DNA of 64,000 bases from Bacteroidaceae bacterium (GTDB lineage Bacteria > Bacteroidota > Bacteroidia > Bacteroidales > Bacteroidaceae): positions 1 to 64,000 of the forward strand of contig JAFXVN010000047.1 of NCBI GenBank assembly GCA_017524545.1, read 5' to 3'. A model generated the notes under the pieces. That model had not been told where the DNA came from and made no database searches. It was given only the letters and a program-made list of their open reading frames with translations. The position numbers and the translations under genes were made by a program. Positions 15,951 to 24,740 of the stretch are shown piece by piece. Every line of letters begins with the position of its first letter. Within the stretch, counting starts at the first letter, position 1.

Positions 15951-17015
15951 ATGGAACTCCAACTCCAACCCCTAAACCTGCCAAGTGACCAGGAGCGAGC
16001 CTTCATCATCGCCGGTCCTTGCAGTGCTGAGACAGAAGAACAAGTAATGACTACCGCCAAGCAGCTTGCAGGCAAAGGCTGTCACATCTTCCGTGCCGGC
16101 GTATGGAAGCCGCGCACCAAACCCGGAGGCTTCGAAGGTCACGGCGAGCCAGCCCTCCCGTGGATGGCAGATGTCAAGAAAGAGACTGGTATGCTTGTCG
16201 CCACAGAAGTGGCAACGCCCGAACATGTAGAGCTGGCTCTGAAGTATGGCATCGACATCCTCTGGGTAGGAGCACGCACCACGGCCAACCCCTTTGCCGT
16301 GCAAGCCCTTGCCGACGCGCTGAAAGGCACAGACGCGACCGTGCTGGTCAAAAACCCTGTCAATCCCGACCTGGAACTATGGATTGGCGCCCTGTTGCGC
16401 ATCAACGGCGCAGGCGTACAGAAACTTGGTGCCATCCATCGCGGCTTCAGCAGCTACGAGAAGAAGCTGTATCGCAACGAACCGATGTGGCAGATTCCCA
16501 TTGAGCTGAAACGCCGCTTGCCGCAGCTACCTGTCGTGTGCGACCCAAGTCATATCAGCGGACGGCGCGACCTGATTGCCCCGCTCTGCCAGCAGGCAAT
16601 GGATCTTGGGTTCGACGGACTCATCGTAGAGAGCCACTGCGACCCCGACAAGGCCTGGAGCGACGCTTCTCAGCAAGTGACACCCGAAGTGCTCGACTTC
16701 ATCGTCTCCCGCCTCATCTTCCGTGACACTAGCGAACACCCCGACACGCTCAAGGATTTGCGTAAGGAAATAGATGACATAGACAACGAACTCATCGACC
16801 TGCTTGCCAAGCGCATGAAGATATGCCGCAACATCGGCGAATACAAGAAAGAGAACGGCATGACCATCGTGCAGACGCGCCGTTACAGCGAAATCCTCGA
16901 CAAACGGGGTGCACAAGGCTCACTGCTCGGCATCGACAGGCTTTGCATCAAGAACATCTTCGAACACATCCACGAAGAAAGCGTCCGCCAGCAAATGGAG
17001 ATAATCAATAAGTAG
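15951..17015 (+). CDS. DAHP synthase / chorismate mutase fusion
   Basis: This protein of about 354 residues has an N-terminal 3-deoxy-7-phosphoheptulonate synthase domain (residues about 1-260) with AGPCSAE, FRAGVWKPRTKPGGFEG, LVKNPVNPDLELWIGA and CDPSHISG. It also has a C-terminal chorismate mutase domain (about 265-354) starting LRKEIDDIDNELIDLLAKRM, with the Arg/Lys-rich active-site helix. It feeds carbon into the shikimate pathway and makes prephenate for PheA and TyrA. The start at 15951 is chosen because the following residues align with family N-termini; sequence upstream in frame overlaps the beta-helix gene and is not family-like. Confidence 0.93.
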   Translation: MELQLQPLNLPSDQERAFIIAGPCSAETEEQVMTTAKQLAGKGCHIFRAGVWKPRTKPGGFEGHGEPALPWMADVKKETGMLVATEVATPEHVELALKYGIDILWVGARTTANPFAVQALADALKGTDATVLVKNPVNPDLELWIGALLRINGAGVQKLGAIHRGFSSYEKKLYRNEPMWQIPIELKRRLPQLPVVCDPSHISGRRDLIAPLCQQAMDLGFDGLIVESHCDPDKAWSDASQQVTPEVLDFIVSRLIFRDTSEHPDTLKDLRKEIDDIDNELIDLLAKRMKICRNIGEYKKENGMTIVQTRRYSEILDKRGAQGSLLGIDRLCIKNIFEHIHEESVRQQMEIINK

Positions 17016-17016
17016 A

Positions 17017-17149
17017 AGACCCACCCCAACCCTCCCTTAAAGGGAGGGAGAAAGGAGGGGGCGCAACATAAAACAAATATCTATGTATAACAACACACAC
17101 AGCTCACAAGGGGATTTCCTCCCCTTTAAGGGGAGGTTAGGAGGGGTCT
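17017..17149. repeat. Two GC-rich palindromic elements before tyrA
   Basis: AGACCCACCCCAACCCTCCC with its AAGGGAGGG partner lies at 17017-17052, immediately after the DAHP synthase stop. A related CCTCCCC/GGGGAGG copy lies at 17117-17149, immediately before the tyrA start. The 135-bp gap has no other feature. Readthrough must occur if tyrA belongs to the operon. Confidence 0.75.
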
Positions 17150-17150
17150 T

Positions 17151-17924
17151 ATGAGAATACTTATCCTTGGCGCAGGCAAGATGGGAAGCTTTTTTACAGA
17201 TGTCCTATCCTTCGACCACGAATGCGCCGTCTATGAGGTTGACGCACGCCGTATGCGCTTCCTCTACAACACGCAACGCTTTACAACACTCGACGAAATT
17301 CGCGACTTCAAGCCGGAACTCGTCATCAATGCCGTCACACTGAAATACACGACAGATGTCTTTCAGCAGGTCATCCCGTGCCTGCCACCGGACTGCATCA
17401 TATCGGACATCGCTTCGGTCAAGACCGGACTGAAGGACTTCTACGAAGGTACTGGCAGACGCTATGTTTCGACGCACCCGATGTTCGGCCCCACGTTTGC
17501 CAACCTCGGAGCACTCTCTTCGGAGAATGCCATCGTCATCAACGAGGGCGACTACATGGGGCGCATCTTCTTCCTCGACCTCTACAGGCGTCTTGGCTTG
17601 AATGTTCACGAATACAGCTTCGACGAGCACGACGAAGCGATGGCCTACAGCCTGTCGGTTCCCTTCGTCAGCACCTTTGTCTTCTCTGCTGTCATGAAGC
17701 ACCAGGATGCGCCTGGCACGACGTTCAAGCGGCATCTGAAGATAGCGAGAGGTGTCCTGAGCGAAGACGACACACTGCTGCGCGAGATACTCTTCAACCC
17801 GCGCACCAAGGCGCACGTCGAAGGCATCCGCTCCGAACTGAAAGAATTGATACAGATTATCGACAACCGCGACGAGGAGGCACTGGGTGCCTACCTCACC
17901 AAGATTCGCGGCAACATCAGATGA
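17151..17924 (+). CDS. tyrA: Prephenate dehydrogenase
   Basis: This 257-residue protein oxidatively decarboxylates prephenate to 4-hydroxyphenylpyruvate for Tyr synthesis. It has a Rossmann motif LGAGKMGSFF at residues 5-14, then SDIASVK near 88 and HPMFGPTF near 108. The C-terminal half is helical, as in the family. There is no ACT domain, so feedback control may come through the operon attenuator. It is the last gene of the operon and ends 1 nt before the convergent FKBP-like gene. Confidence 0.92.
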   Translation: MRILILGAGKMGSFFTDVLSFDHECAVYEVDARRMRFLYNTQRFTTLDEIRDFKPELVINAVTLKYTTDVFQQVIPCLPPDCIISDIASVKTGLKDFYEGTGRRYVSTHPMFGPTFANLGALSSENAIVINEGDYMGRIFFLDLYRRLGLNVHEYSFDEHDEAMAYSLSVPFVSTFVFSAVMKHQDAPGTTFKRHLKIARGVLSEDDTLLREILFNPRTKAHVEGIRSELKELIQIIDNRDEEALGAYLTKIRGNIR

Positions 17925-17925
17925 T

Positions 17926-18597
17926 TTACCTCCATTCCGACATGCCTGTACCGCTCTTGTGCACAAGCTCTATCCTCATGCGGTAGAGCAAGGTGCTGTA
18001 GGCGGGAATGGCATCGGAAGCCTGTTCCTGGTATGCCAGCTCCTGCGGGACATAGACATCCCAATCGTCGCCTTTGACCATATACTGGATGGCAGTCATA
18101 AAACCTTCCACAGTGCTGGTGACTGGCATTGCAATGGGTGCAGCCGTAGTTGTATCCAGCTCCGCGCCAAAGTAGGTCTGGCTGAAGACTGTCATATTGG
18201 TTTTGCTCTCTGGATAATTGTCATCCATGAGCCAACCACGATAGTAAAGGCGGACGCTGTCGGTGTAGGCAGCACTCCACAAGTCATCGGCGGGGAAATG
18301 ATCCCTGCCATGCCTGTTGACCTTGCAGACGATATAGTCCGTAGCAGGTCCCTCTACATCCTGACTCTTGAGTAGCGTGCGATAGAGACGCCAGTCACAA
18401 TGCTTTTCCCATTCATTGCCATTGGGGTACTGTGCCTTGGCTTCCGCTATGGCAGCCTTTGCCGTGTCGTACATCTCGGCAAACCACTGGGCATTGCGAG
18501 CCTGCCAGTCATGGCGGGGGTCATACTCCTCATCACTGCCCTTGCAGGAAGCAAGAAGCAGCAGAGTTGCAGCAGCAAGGAAGATATTCTTAATCAT
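17926..18597 (-). CDS. FKBP-type peptidyl-prolyl isomerase-like lipoprotein
   Basis: This protein of about 223 residues has a lipoprotein signal peptide ending LLLLASCK, so it is anchored in a membrane, probably facing the periplasm. The C-terminal FKBP-like domain is seen in LYYRGWLMDD, TVEGFMTAIQYM, DVYVPQELAYQEQ and IPAYSTLLYRMRIELV. The insert around 130-165 (TAAPIAMPVTS) replaces part of the usual loop. It may assist folding of exported proteins. ATG at 18597 is preferred to TTG at 18606. It follows glyS by 29 nt on the same strand. Confidence 0.83.
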   Translation of the reverse strand: MIKNIFLAAATLLLLASCKGSDEEYDPRHDWQARNAQWFAEMYDTAKAAIAEAKAQYPNGNEWEKHCDWRLYRTLLKSQDVEGPATDYIVCKVNRHGRDHFPADDLWSAAYTDSVRLYYRGWLMDDNYPESKTNMTVFSQTYFGAELDTTTAAPIAMPVTSTVEGFMTAIQYMVKGDDWDVYVPQELAYQEQASDAIPAYSTLLYRMRIELVHKSGTGMSEWR

Positions 18598-18626
18598 ACT
18601 TGTCAACGTATCGGGGTTGGAGGAGG

Positions 18627-20180
18627 CTACAGCAGCTTCTTGAGCAACGATGTGATGCTCACCTTGTCCTCGATGATGCTGCGCAGTTCACTGATGGCAA
18701 CGCGATGCTGTTCCATCGTGTCGCGGTCGCGAAGGGTGACAGTGTTGTCCTCGAGTGTCTGCTGGTCAACGGTGACGCAGTAGGGGCATCCGATGGCATC
18801 CATGCGGCGATAGCGCTTGCCTATCTGATCCTTCTCTTCGTACTTGCAGTTGAAGTGGAAGCGGAGGTCGTTGATGATTTCCTGTGCTTTCTCGGGCATT
18901 CCGTCCTTCTTCGTGAGGGGGAAGACAGCAAGCTTGACAGGCGCCAGAGCTGCGGGCAGGTGCAGGACTGTGCGTGTCTGGCCGTCGGGAAGTTGCTGCT
19001 CCTCATAGCTGTGGCACATGATGGAGAGGAACATGCGGTCAACACCGATTGAAGTCTCGATGACGTACGGCGTGTAGCTTTCGTTGAGGTCGGGGTCGAA
19101 GTACTCAATCTTCTTGCCGCTGTACTTGGCGTGCTGCGAGAGGTCGAAGTTCGTGCGGCTGTGTATGCCTTCCACTTCCTTGAAGCCGAACGGCATGTGG
19201 AACTCGATGTCTGTGGCAGCATTGGCATAGTGCGCCAGCTTGTCGTGGTCGTGGAAGCGGTAGTTCTCTGCGCCGAAACCGAGATTCTGGTGCCACTTCA
19301 TGCGGGTCTCCTTCCACTTGGCGAACCAATCAAGTTCTGTGCCTGGCTGGATGAAGAACTGCATCTCCATCTGCTCGAACTCACGCATACGGAAGATGAA
19401 CTGGCGGGCAACGATTTCGTTGCGGAAAGCCTTGCCTATCTGGGCAATGCCGAAGGGGAGCTTCATGCGGCCTGTCTTCTGGACATTGAGATAGTTGACG
19501 AAGATACCCTGCGCCGTTTCGGGACGCAGGTAAATAGTGCTGGCTCCGTCGGCGGTGCTGCCCATCTCGGTCTTGAACATGAGGTTGAACTGACGCACGT
19601 CTGTCCAGTTGCGAGTTCCGCTGATGGGGCAGGCGATTTCCTCATCGAGGATAATCTGCTTCAGACCATCGAGGTCGATGCCACCCTCTGCATTCATCAC
19701 CTCCTGGAAGCGATGGTGCAAGGCATCGTATTTCGCCTGATTCTCCAGGACGCGGGCATTCGTGGCACGGAACTGCGCTTCGTCGAAAGCATCGCCGAAC
19801 CGCTTCTGAGCCTTCTCTATCTCCTTCTGAATCTTGTCCTCGTACTTTGCCATCTGCTCTTCTATGAGCACGTCGGCACGATAACGCTTCTTCGAGTCGC
19901 GGTTGTCGATGAGGGGGTCGTTGAAGGCATCCACATGTCCGCTGGCCTTCCAGGTCGTGGGGTGCATAAAGATGGCTGCATCGATGCCCACAATGTTCTC
20001 GTGGAGCAGAACCATGCTCTGCCACCAGTACTGCTTTATGTTGTTCTTGAGCTCTACACCGTTCTGACCGTAGTCATAGACGGCACCCAGTCCGTCGTAA
20101 ATATCACTTGATGGGAAAACGAAGCCGTACTCTTTGCAGTGCGACACTATCTTCTTGAAAACATCTTCTTGTTGTGCCAT
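18627..20180 (-). CDS. glyS: Glycyl-tRNA synthetase, dimeric class II type
   Basis: This 517-residue enzyme charges tRNA-Gly. It is the eukaryote/archaeal-like homodimeric type rather than the two-subunit enzyme. Motif 2 (FRNEIVARQFIFRMREFEQMEMQ) is split around residue 255, motif 3 (SIGVDRMFLSIM) lies near 400, and the anticodon-binding domain (PVKLAVFPL...) occupies about 425-517. The N-terminus (EYGFVFPSSDIYDGLGAVYDYG) is diagnostic. A -7 element TATCTTTGC on the minus strand lies upstream near 20220. It is an essential housekeeping gene. Confidence 0.97.
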   Translation of the reverse strand: MAQQEDVFKKIVSHCKEYGFVFPSSDIYDGLGAVYDYGQNGVELKNNIKQYWWQSMVLLHENIVGIDAAIFMHPTTWKASGHVDAFNDPLIDNRDSKKRYRADVLIEEQMAKYEDKIQKEIEKAQKRFGDAFDEAQFRATNARVLENQAKYDALHHRFQEVMNAEGGIDLDGLKQIILDEEIACPISGTRNWTDVRQFNLMFKTEMGSTADGASTIYLRPETAQGIFVNYLNVQKTGRMKLPFGIAQIGKAFRNEIVARQFIFRMREFEQMEMQFFIQPGTELDWFAKWKETRMKWHQNLGFGAENYRFHDHDKLAHYANAATDIEFHMPFGFKEVEGIHSRTNFDLSQHAKYSGKKIEYFDPDLNESYTPYVIETSIGVDRMFLSIMCHSYEEQQLPDGQTRTVLHLPAALAPVKLAVFPLTKKDGMPEKAQEIINDLRFHFNCKYEEKDQIGKRYRRMDAIGCPYCVTVDQQTLEDNTVTLRDRDTMEQHRVAISELRSIIEDKVSITSLLKKLL

Positions 20181-20309
20181 TTCTTATACCTTATTTATAT
20201 ATAACATTAATTTTTGGCTGCAAAGATAACTAAAAATGGCGAAACTGAATGCTTTTTGCCATTATTTTATGTTTTAATGGGACTATGCCGCAAAAAAACA
20301 TTATATTTC

Positions 20310-20340
20310 TTGGCGGGAAAGAAAAGAAGTCGTATCTTTG
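20310..20340 (+). promoter_or_regulatory. Promoter of the 20375 lipoprotein gene
   Basis: TTG (20310-20312), a 20-base spacer and TATCTTTG (20333-20340) match the Bacteroidetes pattern, 34 bases before the start codon. Confidence 0.6.
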
Positions 20341-20374
20341 TCTTTCAAAGAACGGATAAATCAGAAGAACAGAC

Positions 20375-21067
20375 ATGAGAAAGATTCTTTATGCAATAGT
20401 TTTGGCGTCTGTCGCACTCATACCGACCGGCTGCGGTTCATCGCAGACAAAGGATGACGGGAAAAGCGATGCTAACTCAACGACAAGCATTATGACAGAC
20501 GAAGGCTTAGTCTTCACCGAGCTGAAGAAAGTGCCGCTCCCCTGCTCCAAGGATACGCTCTCCGCTGCATGGAAACAACTGAACAGCAACGAAACACAGA
20601 GAAGGAAAGGGCTTGACTACAGGCAAAACCCGCCTATCCTCTTTCTTGCGACTGACTTGGATGGGGACGACTGCCCCGAGATTCTGATGCGCGGCGAACC
20701 GCCATACGCAGCCATCTTCACCTATCCCAATGACTCGCTGCAACTCATCACCTATGTGGATTATGCGCAGATTGGGCTCAGCATCACGCCGGACGGTGTC
20801 ATTATCCGCAGCGGCAGCAACCGCGACGGCTCCTTTCTGTCGAAATTCATCAAGCTGGAAAACAGTCAGATTGCCCTCACAGGAGAAGCCCGTGAGACTT
20901 TCTCCATTCAAGGCAACGAGATGGTCTCCGGCGGCACGGAATACCTGCTGGAAACCGATTCGACAAAGCAAAAAGTCAGCAAGGAAGAGTACGAGCGAAC
21001 AGCTCCTAATCTGAACGGAACCTACATCGAAGACATCGAGGGGTGGGAAGATTTCCGCAAACCATAG
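20375..21067 (+). CDS. Lipoprotein of unknown function
   Basis: This 230-residue protein has a lipobox (LIPTGCGSS), so it is a lipoprotein. A DLDGDDCPEI segment near residue 92 resembles the calcium-binding DxDGDGxxD loop of FG-GAP/VCBS repeats. The rest looks beta-rich (YAAIFTYPNDSLQLITYVD). No enzymatic motif is visible. It stands alone with its own promoter and ends before a strong terminator, so it is probably a single-gene unit. Confidence 0.8.
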   Translation: MRKILYAIVLASVALIPTGCGSSQTKDDGKSDANSTTSIMTDEGLVFTELKKVPLPCSKDTLSAAWKQLNSNETQRRKGLDYRQNPPILFLATDLDGDDCPEILMRGEPPYAAIFTYPNDSLQLITYVDYAQIGLSITPDGVIIRSGSNRDGSFLSKFIKLENSQIALTGEARETFSIQGNEMVSGGTEYLLETDSTKQKVSKEEYERTAPNLNGTYIEDIEGWEDFRKP

Positions 21068-21075
21068 AAATACCG

Positions 21076-21145
21076 CACGCGGTAATGGTCAACACAACAC
21101 GCGATGACTGCCATCGCAACGCGCTGTGTTGACCATTACCGCGTG
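21076..21145 (+). terminator. Long perfect inverted-repeat terminator
   Basis: A 21-bp perfect inverted repeat (arms 21076-21096 and 21125-21145, containing GGTAATGGTCAACACA) encloses an inner GCGATG/CATCGC hairpin and is followed by TTTTG. It would end transcription of the lipoprotein gene. The stem is unusually long for an intrinsic terminator and is made of CACAACACGCG-like words. Confidence 0.75.
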
Positions 21146-21186
21146 TTTTGTCTGTCGCCTATTCCCACCATCTTCACAAAGATTTG

Positions 21187-21195
21187 TACTTTTGC
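21187..21195 (+). promoter_or_regulatory. Probable -7 element of the T9SS operon
   Basis: TACTTTTGC is a near match to TAnnTTTGC, 61 bases before the porP start and after a strong terminator. No clear TTTG element at the right distance is visible, so the call is tentative. Confidence 0.4.
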
Positions 21196-21255
21196 AGAAA
21201 ATTATGCGCCGACAGACACAATAAACCGACACTTCACATCGTTATTAAATACAGG

Positions 21256-22194
21256 ATGAAAAGACTGCTCTGGATAGGTATGCTCCTCATGTCCCTTGTA
21301 GCAAGGGCACAGTTCGACGCAGCGTTTACCAACACATGGGCGTTGCAGTCCTACTACAACCCTGCAGCGGCAGGGCTGGACAGCAAATTGAATGTCATTG
21401 GCGCATACAGTATGCAAATGGTTGGCTTCGAGGGCTCACCGAAGACAATGGTCATCCACGCCGATATGCCGCTCTTCTTCATCGGGCCGAAGCACGGTGT
21501 GGGCGCAGCTTTCCTCAATGATGCCATCGGAGCCTTCAGCAACAAGAAGATACAGCTCCAGTACGCATTCCACCAGAAATTTGCGAAAGGCCGCATCAGC
21601 ATCGGCGTACGTCCAGCACTATTACTGATTGGATTCAACGGTTCGGAACTTGACTTGGCAGATGCCAGCGACCCTGCATTCGCCACGAACGACGTAAAAG
21701 GACAAGCCTTCGACCTTGACATCGGTCTGCGCTACACCTACAAGAAGCTCTGGTACGTCGGCATCAGCGCCATCCACCTGCTCGGACCCACCGTCAAGCT
21801 GGGCGATGACAAGACGCACGAAGTGACTGTAGATCCCACGTTCCATGTGCAGGGAGGATACAACCTCGCATTCCGCCACCCGCGCTACAAGCTGGCAATG
21901 GACGCGATGGTGCGCTCCGACCTCCTGTCCTGGCGAGGCGACATCAATGCAAGACTCCTCTACGACGGGAACAGGCACAAGCTCTACGGCGGCGTGATGT
22001 ACAGCCCGACCATCAGCGCAGGCGTGCTGCTCGGTTTCGATTTCCACGGCATCAACATCGGCTATTCCTACGAAATCTACACCGGCGGCATCGGAGCACT
22101 CAACGGCACGCACGAAATACTCATCGGCTACCAGCACGACCTAAACGTCACAAAGAGAGGAAAGAACCTGCACAAGTCAGTAAGAATACTTTGA
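21256..22194 (+). CDS. porP: PorP/SprF family T9SS outer-membrane protein
   Basis: This protein of about 312 residues is a beta-barrel-like T9SS component. It has a signal peptide (MKRLLWIGMLLMSLVARAQ). The mature N-terminus has the family hallmark FTNTWALQSYYNPAAAGL, and later come LQYAFHQKF and the repeated amphipathic strands of a PorP barrel, ending in YSYEIYTGGIGALNGTHEILIGYQ. Start 21256 is chosen because the signal peptide begins there; upstream in-frame codons are not signal-like. It heads the porP-gldK-gldL-gldM-gldN cluster. The gap to gldK holds GGACAAGTCAGA-type words. Confidence 0.9.
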   Translation: MKRLLWIGMLLMSLVARAQFDAAFTNTWALQSYYNPAAAGLDSKLNVIGAYSMQMVGFEGSPKTMVIHADMPLFFIGPKHGVGAAFLNDAIGAFSNKKIQLQYAFHQKFAKGRISIGVRPALLLIGFNGSELDLADASDPAFATNDVKGQAFDLDIGLRYTYKKLWYVGISAIHLLGPTVKLGDDKTHEVTVDPTFHVQGGYNLAFRHPRYKLAMDAMVRSDLLSWRGDINARLLYDGNRHKLYGGVMYSPTISAGVLLGFDFHGINIGYSYEIYTGGIGALNGTHEILIGYQHDLNVTKRGKNLHKSVRIL

Positions 22195-22252
22195 AAGAAA
22201 CTCGGACAAGTCAGACACGTCGGACAAGTCAGATACACATAACAACTACAAT

Positions 22253-23779
22253 ATGAAGACAAAAAGTCTGCTTTTATTAGGTGCAGCCATCGGCTGCATG
22301 GCCTTGGCCTCCTGCCTTGGTTCCAGCTCTTCGGCAAATGCTGTGGGAGGTGAACTGACAGGTGTCAAAGGCTCCTCCTTCTCGGAACCAACCCCCTTCG
22401 GCATGGTTCCCATACACAAGGGGTCGCTCAAAATCGGTCTTGAGAAGAACGACACGCTCTGGGGCACAGAGTTTCCTCTGCGCGACATCAGTGTCGATGG
22501 CTTCTGGATGGATCAGCATGAGATAAGCAACGCCAAGTACCGCCAGTTCGTCAACTGGGTGCGCGACAGCATCATCCGCGAGCGCCTGGCCGACCCTGCT
22601 TTTGGCGGCGATGAGACGTACAAAATTGAGGAGGACAAGGAGGGCAACCCCATCACGCCTCACCTCGACTGGAGCAAGAGCATCCCCTGGCGCAAAGCCA
22701 ACGAGGACGAAGACCGCGCCATCCAGAGCGTCTATACCATCCATCCCATCGACGGCACAAAGATGCTCGACGCAAGCCAGATGAACTATCGCTACGAGAT
22801 TTACGATTATGTGACAGCTGCCCAGCGCAAGTACCGCCTCAATCCCGAAGAGCGCGACCTCAACACAGACCACGCTGTCAGCACCGAGCAGGTCATCATC
22901 AGCAAGGACACAGCCTGGATTGACGACGACGGCAAAATCATCCGTCAGACCATCACCCGTCCGCTCTCCGGCCCGTGGGATTTCCTCAACACATACATTG
23001 TTAATATATATCCCGACACGACCTGTTGGGTGAACGACTTCCAGAATGCCAACAACGAGCGGTACATGAAGCTCTACTTCTCCAACCCTGCCTTCGACGA
23101 CTATCCAGTTGTAGGCGTCACATGGGAACAGGCAAATGCCTTCTGCGCATGGCGCACCAACTTCCTGATGAAGGGCTTGGGCGGCTATGCCAAGCAGATA
23201 CAGCGCTACCGCCTGCCGAGCGAAGTGGAATGGGAGTTCGCCGCCCGAGGCAAGGAGGGCAACCCCTTCCCCTGGGAAAGCACCGACGTCAAGAGCGACA
23301 AGGGCTGCTTCTATGCCAACTTCAAGCCCGACCGTGGCAACTACACGAAGGACGGCTCGCTCATCACCAGCAAGTGCGGCATCTTCAGTGCCAACAGCAA
23401 CGGCCTCTACGACATGGCAGGCAACGTGGCTGAGTGGACCAGCACCGTCTATACCGAAGCTGGCGTGGAGAGCATGGCCGACATGAACCCCGAACTCACC
23501 TACAACGCAGCCAAGGAAGACCCCTACCGCCTGAAGAAGAAATCCGTCAGAGGCGGCTCCTGGAAAGACCCCGAGAGCATGATACGCAGTGCCTGGCGTT
23601 CCTACGAATACCAGAACCAGCCGCGCTGCTTCGTCGGTTTCCGCTGCGTCCGCACAATGGTCACCGACAAGTCTGGCTCTACCAAAGCAGGCGGCGGCTC
23701 CGCCAAGGCAGGTAAGAGCAAGAGTCCGAAAGGCTCTTCCACCGGGCAGCCACTCAGTACGCGCAAAACTCGCCGCTAA
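22253..23779 (+). CDS. gldK: T9SS outer-membrane lipoprotein GldK/PorK
   Basis: This 508-residue lipoprotein (signal ending MALASCLG) has a formylglycine-generating-enzyme-like fold. Family marks include FGMVPIHKGSLKIG, WMDQHEISNAKYRQFV near residue 90, PVVGVTWEQANAFCAWR near 285, RLPSEVEWEFAARG near 325, NVAEWTS near 390 and VRGGSWKDP near 430. GldK and GldN form the periplasmic ring of the T9SS. The C-terminal tail is basic and Ser/Gly-rich (SKSPKGSSTG). The position between porP and gldL is the usual one. Confidence 0.95.
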   Translation: MKTKSLLLLGAAIGCMALASCLGSSSSANAVGGELTGVKGSSFSEPTPFGMVPIHKGSLKIGLEKNDTLWGTEFPLRDISVDGFWMDQHEISNAKYRQFVNWVRDSIIRERLADPAFGGDETYKIEEDKEGNPITPHLDWSKSIPWRKANEDEDRAIQSVYTIHPIDGTKMLDASQMNYRYEIYDYVTAAQRKYRLNPEERDLNTDHAVSTEQVIISKDTAWIDDDGKIIRQTITRPLSGPWDFLNTYIVNIYPDTTCWVNDFQNANNERYMKLYFSNPAFDDYPVVGVTWEQANAFCAWRTNFLMKGLGGYAKQIQRYRLPSEVEWEFAARGKEGNPFPWESTDVKSDKGCFYANFKPDRGNYTKDGSLITSKCGIFSANSNGLYDMAGNVAEWTSTVYTEAGVESMADMNPELTYNAAKEDPYRLKKKSVRGGSWKDPESMIRSAWRSYEYQNQPRCFVGFRCVRTMVTDKSGSTKAGGGSAKAGKSKSPKGSSTGQPLSTRKTRR

Positions 23780-23828
23780 CACTATTTTCCCATAACAGCA
23801 TAACAACCACAGAAAAGATACAAACAAC

Positions 23829-24689
23829 ATGAATCCTATAGCAAAATTGCAGAAGTGGATGGACTCTCCATCCGGCCAAGTTTTTATGAATTACGCCTAC
23901 AGCTGGGGTGCTGCAGTCGTGGTTTTAGGTGCCTTGTTCAAACTGACGCACATCCCCGGAGCCAACGAGATACTGTTCATCAGTATGTTGACCGAGGTGC
24001 TTGTGTTCTTCATCTCCGGCTTCGAGAAGACGTATGAGAAAACGCCTCGTGCAGAGGGAGAAGGCGCTGCCGTCGGAGGACAGGCTATCGTGGTGGCAGG
24101 CGGTTCGCCGCTTCCAGAAGGTGCTGAAATGCCAGAAGGCCCCATTGTTATCGGCGGTGGAGGGCCTGCTGTGATAGGCGGTGCTGTTGGTGGCGGGAAC
24201 ATCGACCCCGATGCTCTGGCAGCAGGCACAGGCCTGAGCGCAGCGGCTGCCAACCTTGCCGCAGCTGGTCAGGCAGCAGCACAGGCACAGCTTGCACTCG
24301 AGCAGATTCAGAACGGCGGCCCGACCGTCGATCCCAACCAAATCAAGGCAACAGACCCGGCTGCCATCGAGGAAGCCGTCAAGAACTATGCCGAAGAGCT
24401 TACCGAACTCACCGACGTGCTGTCGCGTGTCAGGAAGCAGGCAGAGCGCATGACCACGGACAGCGAGGAGATGGAGAACCTCAACCGCTCCCTCACCGGT
24501 ATTGCCACTGTCTATGAACTTCAGCTGCGCAACATCAGCAAGCAGGTCGGCACCATCGAGCAAATCGACGAGCAGACACGCCGCATGGCACAGCAGATTG
24601 AGGAACTCAACAATGTCTATGCCCGCATGATAGGCGCCCTCACCATCAACATGGGCGTAGCAGGCAATGCAACATCAAGCGAGAAGTAA
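23829..24689 (+). CDS. gldL: T9SS inner-membrane motor subunit GldL/PorL
   Basis: This 286-residue protein has two membrane helices near the N-terminus (about 20-35 and 45-63, AAVVVLGALFKLTHIPGANEILFISMLTEVLVFF region, with the conserved glutamate in the second). A long cytoplasmic part follows, with an Ala/Gly-rich linker (about 75-165) and coiled-coil segments (190-275). GldL with GldM forms the proton-driven motor that powers secretion. The Ala/Gly-rich linker is longer than I would expect. Confidence 0.93.
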   Translation: MNPIAKLQKWMDSPSGQVFMNYAYSWGAAVVVLGALFKLTHIPGANEILFISMLTEVLVFFISGFEKTYEKTPRAEGEGAAVGGQAIVVAGGSPLPEGAEMPEGPIVIGGGGPAVIGGAVGGGNIDPDALAAGTGLSAAAANLAAAGQAAAQAQLALEQIQNGGPTVDPNQIKATDPAAIEEAVKNYAEELTELTDVLSRVRKQAERMTTDSEEMENLNRSLTGIATVYELQLRNISKQVGTIEQIDEQTRRMAQQIEELNNVYARMIGALTINMGVAGNATSSEK

Positions 24690-24740
24690 AGAACTCCGAG
24701 TATTCAGAGTATTCAGAATAATCCGATTATTCAGAAAGCA